From positions 1 to 37,849 of the forward strand of contig CACXUV010000011.1 of the NCBI GenBank assembly GCA_902770845.1: DNA of 37,849 nucleotides. The letters run 5' to 3'. Position numbers and translations under genes: made by a program. Source of the DNA: an uncultured Prevotellaceae bacterium. Its GTDB lineage: Bacteria > Bacteroidota > Bacteroidia > Bacteroidales > Bacteroidaceae. Positions within the stretch are counted from its first letter, which is position 1. Every line of letters starts with the position of its first letter. The notes under the pieces were generated by a model. That model was not told the origin of the DNA and did no database searches. It worked only from the letters and a program-made list of their open reading frames with translations. This document shows, piece after piece, positions 16,987 to 25,508 of the stretch.

Positions 16987-17832
16987 ATGAAAACAATAAG
17001 CAATCAACACTTCGAGGGCGAGAGACCCCTCTTCGAAAGCCACGACCTGCGGCTGCAGCAGGTGACCATTGGCGATGGCGAGAGCGCCATCAAGGAGTGC
17101 AGCAACATCGAGGCCGAAGACTGCCGCCTGTGGGGCAAATACCCCTTCTGGCATGTTCATGGCTTCAAGATCAACAACTGCCAGTTCGATGCCGGCGCAC
17201 GCTCGGCTCTGTGGTACAGCGACCACCTGGAAATGACCAACACGCGCATCGATGCTCCGAAGATGTTTCGCGAGATGCACCACCTCCGACTGGAGAACGT
17301 GCAGATCAACGATGCCGACGAGACCTTCTGGCGATGCCGCGACATCGAGGCACGCAACCTGGAACTGCACGAGGGCACCTACCCCTTCATGTTCTGCGAA
17401 GACGTGCACATAGACGGACTGAAGAGCGACGCCAAGTATGTGTTCCAATACTGCAAGAACGTGGAGCTGCACAATGCGCACATCGTGACGAAAGACTCGT
17501 TCTGGGAGTGCGAGAACATCACCATCTACGACTCGACACTCGACGGCGAATACCTGGCCTGGCACTCCAAGAACGTGAGACTGGTGAACTGCCACCTGGC
17601 GGGCGAACAGCTGCTGTGCTATGCCGACCAACTGGTGCTGCAGAACTGCACCTTCGACAAACTGTGCGACCGCGTGTTCGAATATAGCAACGTGGAGGCC
17701 GACATCAAAGGACATATCGAGAACATCAAGAACCCAACCAGCGGACACATCGTGGCCGACTCCGTGGGCTCCGTGACTATCGACGCAAACGTGAAACAAC
17801 CGGCCAACTGCGTCGTGACAACAAGACGATAG
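16987..17832 (+). CDS. DUF3737 family protein (right-handed beta-helix-like)
   Basis: A 281-residue predicted cytoplasmic protein starting MKTISNQHFEGERPLFES. The ATG is chosen over an in-frame TTG at 16960, which lies too close to the promoter. The whole protein is made of short, regularly spaced segments in which N/D-containing turns alternate with hydrophobic strands (for example IEAEDCRLWGKYPFWHV, KINNCQFDAGARSALWY and LRLENVQIND), the pattern of a parallel beta-helix. This matches the DUF3737 family, whose function is not established to my knowledge. No signal peptide is visible. It has its own promoter with a palindromic site and no cotranscribed partner other than perhaps the GxxExxY gene 143 bp downstream. 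Confidence 0.85.
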   Translation: MKTISNQHFEGERPLFESHDLRLQQVTIGDGESAIKECSNIEAEDCRLWGKYPFWHVHGFKINNCQFDAGARSALWYSDHLEMTNTRIDAPKMFREMHHLRLENVQINDADETFWRCRDIEARNLELHEGTYPFMFCEDVHIDGLKSDAKYVFQYCKNVELHNAHIVTKDSFWECENITIYDSTLDGEYLAWHSKNVRLVNCHLAGEQLLCYADQLVLQNCTFDKLCDRVFEYSNVEADIKGHIENIKNPTSGHIVADSVGSVTIDANVKQPANCVVTTRR

Positions 17833-17842
17833 AGGTTCGGGA

Positions 17843-17858
17843 GACTGTAGACTTTAGA
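17843..17858 (-). repeat. Inverted outlying copy of the 25-bp array motif, left of GxxExxY gene 1
   Basis: GACTGTAGACTTTAGA is the reverse complement, with one mismatch, of TCTAAAGTCTATAGTC found repeatedly at 18382-18556. It puts inverted repeats on either side of the GxxExxY gene. Confidence 0.72.
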
Positions 17859-17896
17859 ATTTTGAAAAGAATATCATAAGTAGATGAACACAAAAA

Positions 17897-17922
17897 CTCT
17901 GTGTGTCTGTGCCTCTGTGGTG
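17897..17922. repeat. CTCTGTG-type short direct repeats
   Basis: A 26-bp stretch built from CTCTGTGTGTCTGTG and CCTCTGTGGTG, upstream of GxxExxY gene 1. It is simple-sequence in character and its role is unknown. Confidence 0.5.
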
Positions 17923-17975
17923 AGCACGTTGTATAAGATAATTCTGATTAGTTACTTAAAAGAAAATCTGAATAC

Positions 17976-18374
17976 ATGGAGAAAGGGGAACTGATTGATT
18001 TGATTGCGGAGTGTGCAAAGACCGTCAGGAAGCATTTCGCAGCCGGATTTGAAGAGAAAATCTACAAGAACGCCATGTTCATTGAGTTGCAGGAAGCAGG
18101 GCTGAAGGTTGAAACCGAGGTGCCGTTCAGTGTGACCTACAAAGGACATGTGTTGGGCTGCTATCGTGCCGACATCATTGTGGAAGACCGAGTGATTGTG
18201 GAGTTGAAGGCTGTGGCAGAGCTTATTCCCATTCACGAAGTGCAGTTGGTGAACTATTTGTCGGCGACAGGCATTGAAGACGGCATGCTCATCAATTTTG
18301 GTGCCGACCGTCTGCAAATGCGTCACCGCACCCGTTTCTACACCAAGAAATCTGGAACAACATCCACAGTCTAA
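17976..18374 (+). CDS. GxxExxY protein 1 (PD-(D/E)XK nuclease-like fold)
   Basis: A 132-residue protein with the defining motif GFEEKIY (Gly24, Glu27, Tyr30) and a PD-(D/E)XK-like core: Asp66 in YRADIIVED, then Glu76 and Lys78 in VIVELKAV. These are the positions expected for a restriction-endonuclease-like active site; catalytic activity of this family is not established to my knowledge. No signal or membrane segment is seen. Its stop codon TAA falls in a degenerate first unit of the downstream 25-bp array, and an inverted copy of the array motif lies upstream, so gene and repeats look like one unit. No strong TAnnTTTG promoter was found directly upstream. Base composition is less GC-rich than the neighbours. 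It may be transferred DNA. Confidence 0.85.
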   Translation: MEKGELIDLIAECAKTVRKHFAAGFEEKIYKNAMFIELQEAGLKVETEVPFSVTYKGHVLGCYRADIIVEDRVIVELKAVAELIPIHEVQLVNYLSATGIEDGMLINFGADRLQMRHRTRFYTKKSGTTSTV

Positions 18375-18382
18375 AAAAGAAT

Positions 18383-18557
18383 CTAAAGTCTATAGTCCTA
18401 AAAACCTCTAAAGTCTATAGTCCTAAAAAACCACTAAAGTCTATAGTCCTAAAAACCTCTAAAGTCTATAGTCCTAAAAACCTCTAAAGTCTATAGTCCT
18501 AAAAACCTCTAAAGTCTATAGTCCCAAAACCTCCAAAGTCTATAGTCTCAAAAAAAA
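18383..18557 (+). repeat. Seven-unit 25-bp tandem array (core CTAAAGTCTATAGTCC)
   Basis: Unit starts are at 18383, 18408, 18434, 18459, 18484, 18509 and 18533, each CTAAAGTCTATAGTCC followed by an A run and CCT. Flanking degenerate copies occur at about 18366-18382 (overlapping the GxxExxY stop codon) and 18558-18575 (overlapping the patB start). It fills the whole spacer between the two genes and contains no recognisable TAnnTTTG promoter. Confidence 0.95.
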
Positions 18558-18567
18558 CTAAAGTCAA

Positions 18568-19722
18568 ATGTCAAAATACGTATTCGACTCCCCCGTCTCC
18601 CGTCGAGGCACCGGCTGTTACAAATGGGACGAAGTTCCCGATCAAGAATTAATCCCCATGTGGGTGGCCGACATGGACTTCCGCACGGCGCCCGTCATTG
18701 TCGAGGCATTGCAGCGGCGCGTGGCCCACGGCGTGTTTGGCTACACCCTGGTGCCCGACAGCTACTATCAGGCCATCATCTCATGGTTTCGGCGTCGCCA
18801 CCAGTGGACCATTGAGCGCTCCTGGATTCAGTACACCACGGGCGTGGTGCCCGCGCTGAGCGTCATTGTGAAGGCACTGACGCAGCCCGGCGACCAGGTC
18901 ATCCTGCAAACACCCGTCTACAACTGTTTCTTCTCCAGCGTGCGCAACAACGCATGTCAGCTGGTGGAGAACAGACTGAAGCCTGGGCCCAGGTACACCA
19001 TCGACTACGACGACCTGGAGCGCAAGGCCGCCGACCCGCGAGCCAAGATGCTCATTCTGTGCAACCCACACAACCCCGTGGGACGCGTGTGGAGCCACGA
19101 CGAACTGCTGCGCGTGAGCGATATTTGCCAGCGAAACAACGTGGTGGTGGTGAGCGACGAGATTCACAACGAGCTGTGCTTCAACGGGCGCTACACGCCC
19201 TTCGGCACCGTCGACGTGGGGCTCTCCAACGCCATCGTCTGCACGTCGCCCTCGAAATCGTTCAACACCGCCGGACTGCAAATAGCCAACATCATCTGCT
19301 CCAGACCCGAATGGCGCGAGCGCATCGACCGTGCCATCAACGACAACGAGGTGTGCGACGTGAATCCCTTCGGCGTGGTGGCCCTGCAAGCGGCCTACAA
19401 CGAGGGCGAAGAGTGGCTGGAACAGCTGTGCAGCTACATTCATGCCAACTATGAGGCACTGGTCAGTTTCATGGCCAGCGAACTGCCACAGCTGGGCGTG
19501 ACGCCACTGGAAGGCACCTACCTGGTGTGGGTCGACATCAAGGCCACGGGCCTCAAGAGCGACGAACTGACGCAGCGCCTGCTGCAGGAAGCCCACGTGC
19601 AGGTGAACAGCGGAACCATGTATGGCACGGAGGCCGGCGAAGGCTTCATCCGACTGAACATTGCCTGCCCCAGAAGTCAGATGATGGAGGCTCTGCGCCG
19701 CATCAAACAAGTAATTGGATGA
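18568..19722 (+). CDS. PatB/MalY-type PLP-dependent C-S beta-lyase (aminotransferase fold I)
   Basis: A 384-residue fold-type I PLP enzyme. The start ATG at 18568 gives MSKYVFDSPVSRRGTGCYKW, the usual N-terminus of MalY/PatB proteins with the substrate-loop phrase MWVADMDFRTAP at 31-42. The cofactor lysine is Lys230 in CTSPSKSFNTAGLQ, and VVVVSDEIHNEL carries the PLP-nitrogen Asp. Members cleave cystathionine or other cysteine conjugates to thiol, pyruvate and ammonia. The start codon lies in the last degenerate unit of the 25-bp array, so there is no ordinary promoter immediately upstream. It leads a close run with the C_GCAxxG_C_C, OPT and GH28 genes (gaps of 26, 21 and 34 bp). Confidence 0.93.
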   Translation: MSKYVFDSPVSRRGTGCYKWDEVPDQELIPMWVADMDFRTAPVIVEALQRRVAHGVFGYTLVPDSYYQAIISWFRRRHQWTIERSWIQYTTGVVPALSVIVKALTQPGDQVILQTPVYNCFFSSVRNNACQLVENRLKPGPRYTIDYDDLERKAADPRAKMLILCNPHNPVGRVWSHDELLRVSDICQRNNVVVVSDEIHNELCFNGRYTPFGTVDVGLSNAIVCTSPSKSFNTAGLQIANIICSRPEWRERIDRAINDNEVCDVNPFGVVALQAAYNEGEEWLEQLCSYIHANYEALVSFMASELPQLGVTPLEGTYLVWVDIKATGLKSDELTQRLLQEAHVQVNSGTMYGTEAGEGFIRLNIACPRSQMMEALRRIKQVIG

Positions 19723-19748
19723 GGAATCGACCACGACACACCAGCATC

Positions 19749-20234
19749 ATGAACGAAGAAAACAAACAACGCGTCAGGCGAGCCGAAGAACTGTTCATGC
19801 AGGGCTTCAACTGCTCGCAGGCAGTGGCAGCAGCCTTTGCCGACGTCTACGGTTACAGCGAAGAACAGGCACTGCGCATGAGTGCCGGATTCGGGGCGGG
19901 CATCGGCCGCATGCGCATGTCGTGCGGAGCCTTCAACGCCATGGCCCTGCTGGCAGGACTGGACTGCGGCTCCACCACGCCGGGCGACCGCGAGGGAAAG
20001 TCGCACAACTATCAGGTGGTGCAGCAGCTGGCCGCCCGTTTCAAGGAGGAACACGGCTCGCTCGTCTGCGCCGAACTGCTGAAACTGAAGAAAGGGGCAC
20101 CGCTGAGCCACGTGGCTTCGGAGCGAACAGCCGAATACTACAAGACGAGGCCCTGCGTGAACCAGATTGTTTCGGCGGCCAAGATCTATGCCGAATACCT
20201 GGAAGAGAAGGCCCTGGAAGAGAACAAACAATAA
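19749..20234 (+). CDS. C_GCAxxG_C_C family protein
   Basis: A 161-residue soluble protein starting MNEENKQRVRRAEELF. The ATG is set 26 bp after patB. Conserved cysteines of the family are present: Cys22 in GFNCSQAV, Cys59 in GRMRMSCGAFNAM, Cys73, Cys107 in LVCAELL and Cys136 in RPCVNQIV. The glycine-rich SAGFGAGIGRM segment precedes the second cysteine. The family is thought to be redox-related or metal-binding, but I know of no settled function. It sits between a cysteine-cleaving PLP enzyme and an OPT transporter, which hints at thiol or sulfur metabolism; this is inference from context only. Confidence 0.9.
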   Translation: MNEENKQRVRRAEELFMQGFNCSQAVAAAFADVYGYSEEQALRMSAGFGAGIGRMRMSCGAFNAMALLAGLDCGSTTPGDREGKSHNYQVVQQLAARFKEEHGSLVCAELLKLKKGAPLSHVASERTAEYYKTRPCVNQIVSAAKIYAEYLEEKALEENKQ

Positions 20235-20255
20235 ACACATAAACAGAACAACACA

Positions 20256-22247
20256 ATGGAAGACTATGAAATGAAGTCGCAGTTGCCTGAAAACGCGTTC
20301 AGGGAACTGAAGGAAGGAGAGAAGTTTGAACCACTGATGGCACCGGAAGGAAACTATCCCGAGGTGAACACATGGTCGGTCACGTGGGGCGTGCTCATGG
20401 CCATGCTCTTCAGTGCCGCCGCAGCCTATCTGGGACTGAAGGTGGGACAGGTGTTCGAGGCCGCCATCCCCATTGCCATCATTGCGGTGGGCGTGAGCAC
20501 TGCCGCCAAACGCTCGAAGGCACTGGGCGAAAACGTGATTATACAAAGCATCGGCGCCTGCTCAGGTGCCGTGGTGGCGGGCGCCATCTTCACGCTGCCG
20601 GCCATCTACATCCTGCAAGCCAAGTACCCGGAAATGTCGGCGTCGTTCCTGAAGATTTTCTTTGCCTCGCTGCTGGGCGGCATCATCGGCATCCTGTTCC
20701 TCATCCCGTTCCGCAAGTATTTCGTGAGCGACATGCACGGAAAATATCCCTTCCCCGAAGCCACGGCCACCACACAGGTGCTGGTGAGCGGGGCCAAGGG
20801 GGGCGACCAGGCCAAGCCCCTGCTCATAGCCGGACTGGTGGGCGGACTCTACGACTTCATCGTGGCCACCTTTGGCTGGTGGAACGAGAACTTCACGTCG
20901 CGCGTCGTGGGCTTCGGCGAAGACCTGGCCGAACGCGCCAAGGTGGTGTTCAAGATCAATACCGGAGCAGCAGTGCTGGGCCTGGGCTACATCATTGGCT
21001 TCAAGTATGCGCTCATCATCTGCCTGGGCTCCGCAGCAGTGTGGTGGCTCGTGGTGCCTGGCATGGCACTGGTGTTTGGCACCGACGTGCTGAACCAGTG
21101 GGATCCCAGCATCACCATGGCCGTGGGCGACATGTCGCCTGAACAGATTTTCAAAGCCTACGGCAAGTCCATCGGCATTGGTGCCATTGCCATGGCCGGC
21201 ATCATTGGCATCATCAAGAGCTGGGGCATCATCAAGGGGGCCGTCAGTCTGGCGGCAAGGGAAATGAAAGGCGGCAGCAACAACGCCGCCGAACTGAAGC
21301 GCACAGAGCGCGACCTGCCCTTCCGCTTCATCGCCATTGCATCGATTGCCACCATCCTCATCACGTTCCTGTTCTTCTGGTTCGGCGTCATGGACGGCAA
21401 CATGCTGCAGGCCCTGGTGGGCATTGTGCTGGTGGCAGTCATCGCCTTCCTCTTCACCACCGTGGCTGCCAACGCCATTGCCATCGTGGGCTCGAACCCG
21501 GTGAGCGGCATGACGCTCATGACGCTCATCCTGGCATCGGTCGTGATGGTGGGCGTAGGACTGAAAGGCACCAGCGGCATGGTGGCAGCACTGGTCATGG
21601 GCGGCGTGGTGTGCACGGCACTGTCGATGGCAGGAGCCTTCATCACCGACTTGAAGATAGGCTACTGGCTGGGCACCACGCCCCGCAAGCAGGAGTCGTG
21701 GAAGTTTCTTGGCACGCTGGTGAGCGCCGCCACCGTGGGTGGTGTGATGATGCTGCTGAACGAAACCTACGGCTTTGCCTCAGGACAACTGGCCGCACCG
21801 CAGGCCAACGCCATGGCTGCTGTGATAGACCCGCTGATGAATGGTGTGGGAGCTCCATGGACGCTCTACGCCATTGGAGCCGTGCTGGCCGTGGTGCTCA
21901 CGCTCTGCAAGGTGCCTGCCCTGCCCTTTGCCCTGGGCATGTTCATCCCGCTGGAACTGAACACGCCGCTGCTGGTGGGCGGAGCCATTAACTGGTATGT
22001 GACAACGAGGTCGAAAAACAAGGCCGAGAACGACGCCCGTGGCGAGAAAGGCACGCTCATTGCCAGTGGTTTCATTGCCGGAGGTGCCCTGATGGGCGTG
22101 GTGAGTGCACTGCTGCGCTTTGGTGGTTTCAACCCCGTGAGCGAGTCGTGGCTGGCCAATCCGCTGTCGGAAGTGTGCGCGCTCGTTGCCTACATCTTAT
22201 TGATTCTATACTTTGTCAAGGCTACGAAGACTTCAAAAAACAACTGA
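20256..22247 (+). CDS. OPT family oligopeptide transporter
   Basis: A 663-residue polytopic membrane protein with roughly fourteen to sixteen hydrophobic helices. The N-terminus carries the family signature around NTWSVTWGVLMAMLFSAAA, AYLGLKVGQVFEAAIPIAII and ENVIIQSIGACSGAVVAG, followed by KYPFPEATATTQVLVSG. The family imports peptides, modified peptides or metal-chelate complexes with protons. The substrate is unknown here; neighbouring PatB and C_GCAxxG_C_C genes would fit peptides or conjugates containing cysteine. Start at 20256 is 21 bp after the upstream stop. Length is normal for bacterial members. Confidence 0.94.
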   Translation: MEDYEMKSQLPENAFRELKEGEKFEPLMAPEGNYPEVNTWSVTWGVLMAMLFSAAAAYLGLKVGQVFEAAIPIAIIAVGVSTAAKRSKALGENVIIQSIGACSGAVVAGAIFTLPAIYILQAKYPEMSASFLKIFFASLLGGIIGILFLIPFRKYFVSDMHGKYPFPEATATTQVLVSGAKGGDQAKPLLIAGLVGGLYDFIVATFGWWNENFTSRVVGFGEDLAERAKVVFKINTGAAVLGLGYIIGFKYALIICLGSAAVWWLVVPGMALVFGTDVLNQWDPSITMAVGDMSPEQIFKAYGKSIGIGAIAMAGIIGIIKSWGIIKGAVSLAAREMKGGSNNAAELKRTERDLPFRFIAIASIATILITFLFFWFGVMDGNMLQALVGIVLVAVIAFLFTTVAANAIAIVGSNPVSGMTLMTLILASVVMVGVGLKGTSGMVAALVMGGVVCTALSMAGAFITDLKIGYWLGTTPRKQESWKFLGTLVSAATVGGVMMLLNETYGFASGQLAAPQANAMAAVIDPLMNGVGAPWTLYAIGAVLAVVLTLCKVPALPFALGMFIPLELNTPLLVGGAINWYVTTRSKNKAENDARGEKGTLIASGFIAGGALMGVVSALLRFGGFNPVSESWLANPLSEVCALVAYILLILYFVKATKTSKNN

Positions 22248-22281
22248 TTACACACTCCGAAAAGACTACGAACAATTCAAA

Positions 22282-23622
22282 ATGAACAGAACAAAGCTCA
22301 TAGCAGCCCTCTCTGTGCTGCTCTTTGCACATGTGCTCCAGGCCCGTGACTTCCTGATCACGGACTTTGGAGCCGTGAGCAACCTGCAAAGCAACAGCAC
22401 CATGGGCATTCAGAAGGCCATCGACGAGTGCAGCCGCCAGGGTGGCGGACGCGTGGTGGTGCCGTCGGGACAGTTCTGCATGGGCACCATCGTGCTCAGA
22501 AGCAACGTTGAACTGCACCTGGAACACGGTGCAACGCTCTACGGTTCGACCCAGCTGAAGGACTACCTGCCCATGAAGAGCAACTACGTTTCGCTGCGAA
22601 CGCAGACCACCACCATTCAGCTGATATACGCCGACAACGTGCAGAACGTGGCCATTACCGGAACGGGAACCATCGACGGACGCGGTTCGGCCTTTGAAAA
22701 ACTGTCATGGAACGACGAAGGCATCACCCGGCCGCACCTGCTGCGCTTCATTCAGAGCCGTGACATCACCGTGAAGGACGTCACCCTGAAGAACTCGGGC
22801 TGCTGGATGCAGCACTACCTGGCCTGCGACCGCGTGAAGATTGATGGAATAAAGGTGCTGAACCGCAACAACTACAACAACGATGCGCTCGACCTGGACG
22901 GTTGCAGCGACGTGATTGTGACGGGAATGCTGGCCGACAGCGACGACGACGGCATCACGCTGAAGAGCACCTCGCCCCGACTGTGCGAAAACGTGCGCAT
23001 CAGCAACTGTGTGGTGTCGAGCCACTGCAACGCCATCAAGCTGGGCACCGAGAGCAACGGCGGCTATCGCAACATCTCGATCAGCGGCATTGTGGTGAAG
23101 CCCAGCGCCGACCAAAGCTCGAAGTTCTTTGGCAACGAGCGCGGAACATCGGTAATTTCATTGGAAGTGGTAGACGGAGGCGTGCTTGAGAACGTTCAGG
23201 TGAGCAACATAGTGGCCGAAGGAACCGAGGCACCCATCTTCGTACGACTGGGCAACCGCGCCCGTGGCTACTACGAAGGACAGCACATCGACCAGGTGGG
23301 CACGCTGCGCAACGTGACCATCAGCGACGTCACCGTGAGCAATGCGGGCAGCACCGGCTGCAGCATCACGGGCCTGCCGGACCACTGTGTGGAAGACATC
23401 ACGCTGCGCAACATTCGCATTGAGCACCGTGGCGGTGGCAAACAAACGCCCGTTCCCACCGACGAAAAGGAGAAGGAATACCCCGAAGCCACCATGTGGG
23501 GGCCCCTGCCGGCACACGGCTTCTTCGTGCGCCATGCCAGGGGGGTGGTGTTCCAGAACGTAGTGGTGAAGCCCTTGCAGCCCGACGACCGCCCGGAATA
23601 TGTGAAAGAAGACTGCGACTGA
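22282..23622 (+). CDS. Glycoside hydrolase family 28 (polygalacturonase-like), secreted
   Basis: A 446-residue exported beta-helix enzyme. The ATG at 22282 gives the signal peptide MNRTKLIAALSVLLFAHVLQA; an earlier in-frame start would prepend a charged leader. The N-terminal DFLITDFGAVSN and GGGRVVVPSG are typical. GH28 active-site regions are NNDALDLDGCSDVIV (first Asp pair), DSDDDGITLKS (Asp-Asp) and SSHCNAIKLGTESNGGYRN (His and Lys region). In many Bacteroidetes this family removes galacturonic acid from pectin. It is the last gene of the patB run and converges on the Na/Pi transporter gene with only 16 bp between stops; no terminator is visible there. Confidence 0.92.
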   Translation: MNRTKLIAALSVLLFAHVLQARDFLITDFGAVSNLQSNSTMGIQKAIDECSRQGGGRVVVPSGQFCMGTIVLRSNVELHLEHGATLYGSTQLKDYLPMKSNYVSLRTQTTTIQLIYADNVQNVAITGTGTIDGRGSAFEKLSWNDEGITRPHLLRFIQSRDITVKDVTLKNSGCWMQHYLACDRVKIDGIKVLNRNNYNNDALDLDGCSDVIVTGMLADSDDDGITLKSTSPRLCENVRISNCVVSSHCNAIKLGTESNGGYRNISISGIVVKPSADQSSKFFGNERGTSVISLEVVDGGVLENVQVSNIVAEGTEAPIFVRLGNRARGYYEGQHIDQVGTLRNVTISDVTVSNAGSTGCSITGLPDHCVEDITLRNIRIEHRGGGKQTPVPTDEKEKEYPEATMWGPLPAHGFFVRHARGVVFQNVVVKPLQPDDRPEYVKEDCD

Positions 23623-23638
23623 CGCAGAACGGCAAGGC

Positions 23639-25387
23639 TCAAGCCTCGCGCTGTCGGGTGCCCATGCGAGCCTCGACCACGTTCACCACATAGTCGCCCA
23701 GCTTTTCGCACTCGTTCACCAGGTCGATATAGATGGTGCCTTCGGCGTAGGTGTACTCGTGGTTGTTCACGTCTACGATGTTCTGCGCCTTCAGCTGGTT
23801 GCGATAGTTGTTGATTTCGTTCTCGATGTTGAACGTGCGGTTCACGTTGTAGGCTTCCTTTCGTCCACCCATCAGCTGGTTCATCTGCGTCAGGGCCTGG
23901 TCGGTCAGTCCCATCATCTGGTGCAGATGCTCATATTGTTTCTCAATGAAGTGGTCTTGCTTGGCCGCAAACTTGCGGTTGATGGTGCGCGCCATGTTGA
24001 AGCACGAATCGCCAATCGACTCCAGTTCGCTCACCTCGCGCAGCATGGCGCGTATCTTTGCCTTCGTGTCGTCGCTCAGGTGGGCATCGCTCACGCTCTC
24101 CAGATACTGTGCAATCTCCAATTCCATGTTGTCGCTGATGCTCTCATACTTCTCAATGCGGGTGTAGAGCTTGTTGAACTCCTGCTCGGTGTTCTTGTCT
24201 TTGTTCTTGATTGAAGACGAAAGGTTGAGCAACTCCTGCACCATTCCGAACATACGCTGCATGCGCTCGGAGAACGACGATATTTCCTTCTGTGCCTCGA
24301 GCACCGAAAGCTCGGGCGTCTTCATGAAGCCGGCCGTGATGAAATGCAGGCGGAAGTCTTCTTCCTCATCGACGCGCTTGGACTTGATGACCCAGCACAC
24401 GAACTTCTCTATCTGCGGAATGAACCAAATCAGGATCAAGGTGTTGGCCACATTGAACGTGGTGTGGAAGGCAGCCAGCACGAAGGTGAGCTTGGCCGAG
24501 TTGGCCAGGAAGGCGGCAGCACCAGCTGCTTCCTTGGTCATGCTCACGTCGTAGCCCACCCATCCGCACACCATGTCGATGAAGGGACGGAACACGAAGA
24601 GAATCCAAACGACGCCAAACACGTTGAAGAACATGTGGGCCAGGGCTGCGCGGCGAGCCTGTGTGTTGGCCGACAGGGCTGCCAGGTTAGAGGTCACGGT
24701 GGTGCCGATGTTCTCGCCCATGACCAGTGCAATGCCCTGATAGATGGGCAGTGCGCCGCTGGAGCACAGAATCATGGTGATGGCCATGACGGCAGCACTG
24801 GACTGCACACAGAACGTGAGGATGCCACCCAGCAACAGGAAGATGATGGTGGTGACAAACGATGTGGGGTCGAACGAAGCAAAGAAGTTGAGCAGGGCCT
24901 GGTTCTCGCCCAGGTGCATCTCGGTGCCCGTCATTCGCAGCGTGCCCAGACCCAGGAGCAGGAACGACAGACCGAAGAGGAAGTCGCCGATATAGCGGTA
25001 TCGCTTCTGATAAATGAGGATGATGCCCAGGAAGAAGGCCGGATAGACGGCGGCGGTGATGTCGAACGACATACCGGCCGACATGATCCAGGCCGTGAGC
25101 GTGGTGCCTATGTTGGCACCCATGATCACCGAAATGGCCTGTGCCAGCGTGAGCAGGCCGGCATTGACAAACGAAACGGTCATGACCGTTGTGGCTGTTG
25201 AAGACTGTACCGAGGCTGTGACGAGCATGCCGGTGAGCATGCCGGTGAAGCGATTGGTGGTCATGGCTCCCAAGACGTGGCGCAACTGCGGACCCGCCAT
25301 CTTCTGCAAAGCTTCGCTCATGGACTTCATACCAAACATGAGAAGTGCCAGCGAACCCAGAAGCTTGAAAATAATCCAGATTGACAT
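23639..25387 (-). CDS. Na+/phosphate cotransporter with PhoU-like C-terminal domain
   Basis: A 582-residue inner-membrane protein. The start MSIWIIFKLLGSLALLMFG (ATG complement at 25385-25387) is preferred over one ten codons earlier, which falls close to the promoter box. Two inverted transport repeats are visible through QSSTATTVMTV with GANIGTTLTAW and QSSAAVMAITM with GENIGTTVTSNL. After about residue 350 a cytoplasmic helical PhoU-like domain follows (MFGMVQELLNLSSSIKN, SDNMELEIAQYLESV, LESIGDSCFNMART). Substrate phosphate is the family expectation; some relatives may carry other anions. It is a single gene with its own promoter at 25415-25422. Confidence 0.93.
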   Translation of the reverse strand: MSIWIIFKLLGSLALLMFGMKSMSEALQKMAGPQLRHVLGAMTTNRFTGMLTGMLVTASVQSSTATTVMTVSFVNAGLLTLAQAISVIMGANIGTTLTAWIMSAGMSFDITAAVYPAFFLGIILIYQKRYRYIGDFLFGLSFLLLGLGTLRMTGTEMHLGENQALLNFFASFDPTSFVTTIIFLLLGGILTFCVQSSAAVMAITMILCSSGALPIYQGIALVMGENIGTTVTSNLAALSANTQARRAALAHMFFNVFGVVWILFVFRPFIDMVCGWVGYDVSMTKEAAGAAAFLANSAKLTFVLAAFHTTFNVANTLILIWFIPQIEKFVCWVIKSKRVDEEEDFRLHFITAGFMKTPELSVLEAQKEISSFSERMQRMFGMVQELLNLSSSIKNKDKNTEQEFNKLYTRIEKYESISDNMELEIAQYLESVSDAHLSDDTKAKIRAMLREVSELESIGDSCFNMARTINRKFAAKQDHFIEKQYEHLHQMMGLTDQALTQMNQLMGGRKEAYNVNRTFNIENEINNYRNQLKAQNIVDVNNHEYTYAEGTIYIDLVNECEKLGDYVVNVVEARMGTRQREA

Positions 25388-25414
25388 AAAATCGTAATGT
25401 ATGTTATGTGAGTG

Positions 25415-25422
25415 CAAAAATA
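25415..25422 (-). promoter_or_regulatory. Promoter -7 box of the Na/Pi transporter gene (TATTTTTG)
   Basis: The minus strand reads TTTTTTCGTATTTTTGCAC, matching TAnnTTTG, about 27 nt before the start codon. Confidence 0.6.
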
Positions 25423-25508
25423 CGAAAAAAATCTAAGTTATCTACGCCGTTTCGCGAAAAAATTGTAATTTTACATGCGGATTTTTTCTTTTTGACATTT
25501 TTTATCTT

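Noticed and set aside
18383-18557. CRISPR array after GxxExxY gene 1
   Set aside because: The units abut without spacer sequence of constant length and variable content; this is a simple tandem array.
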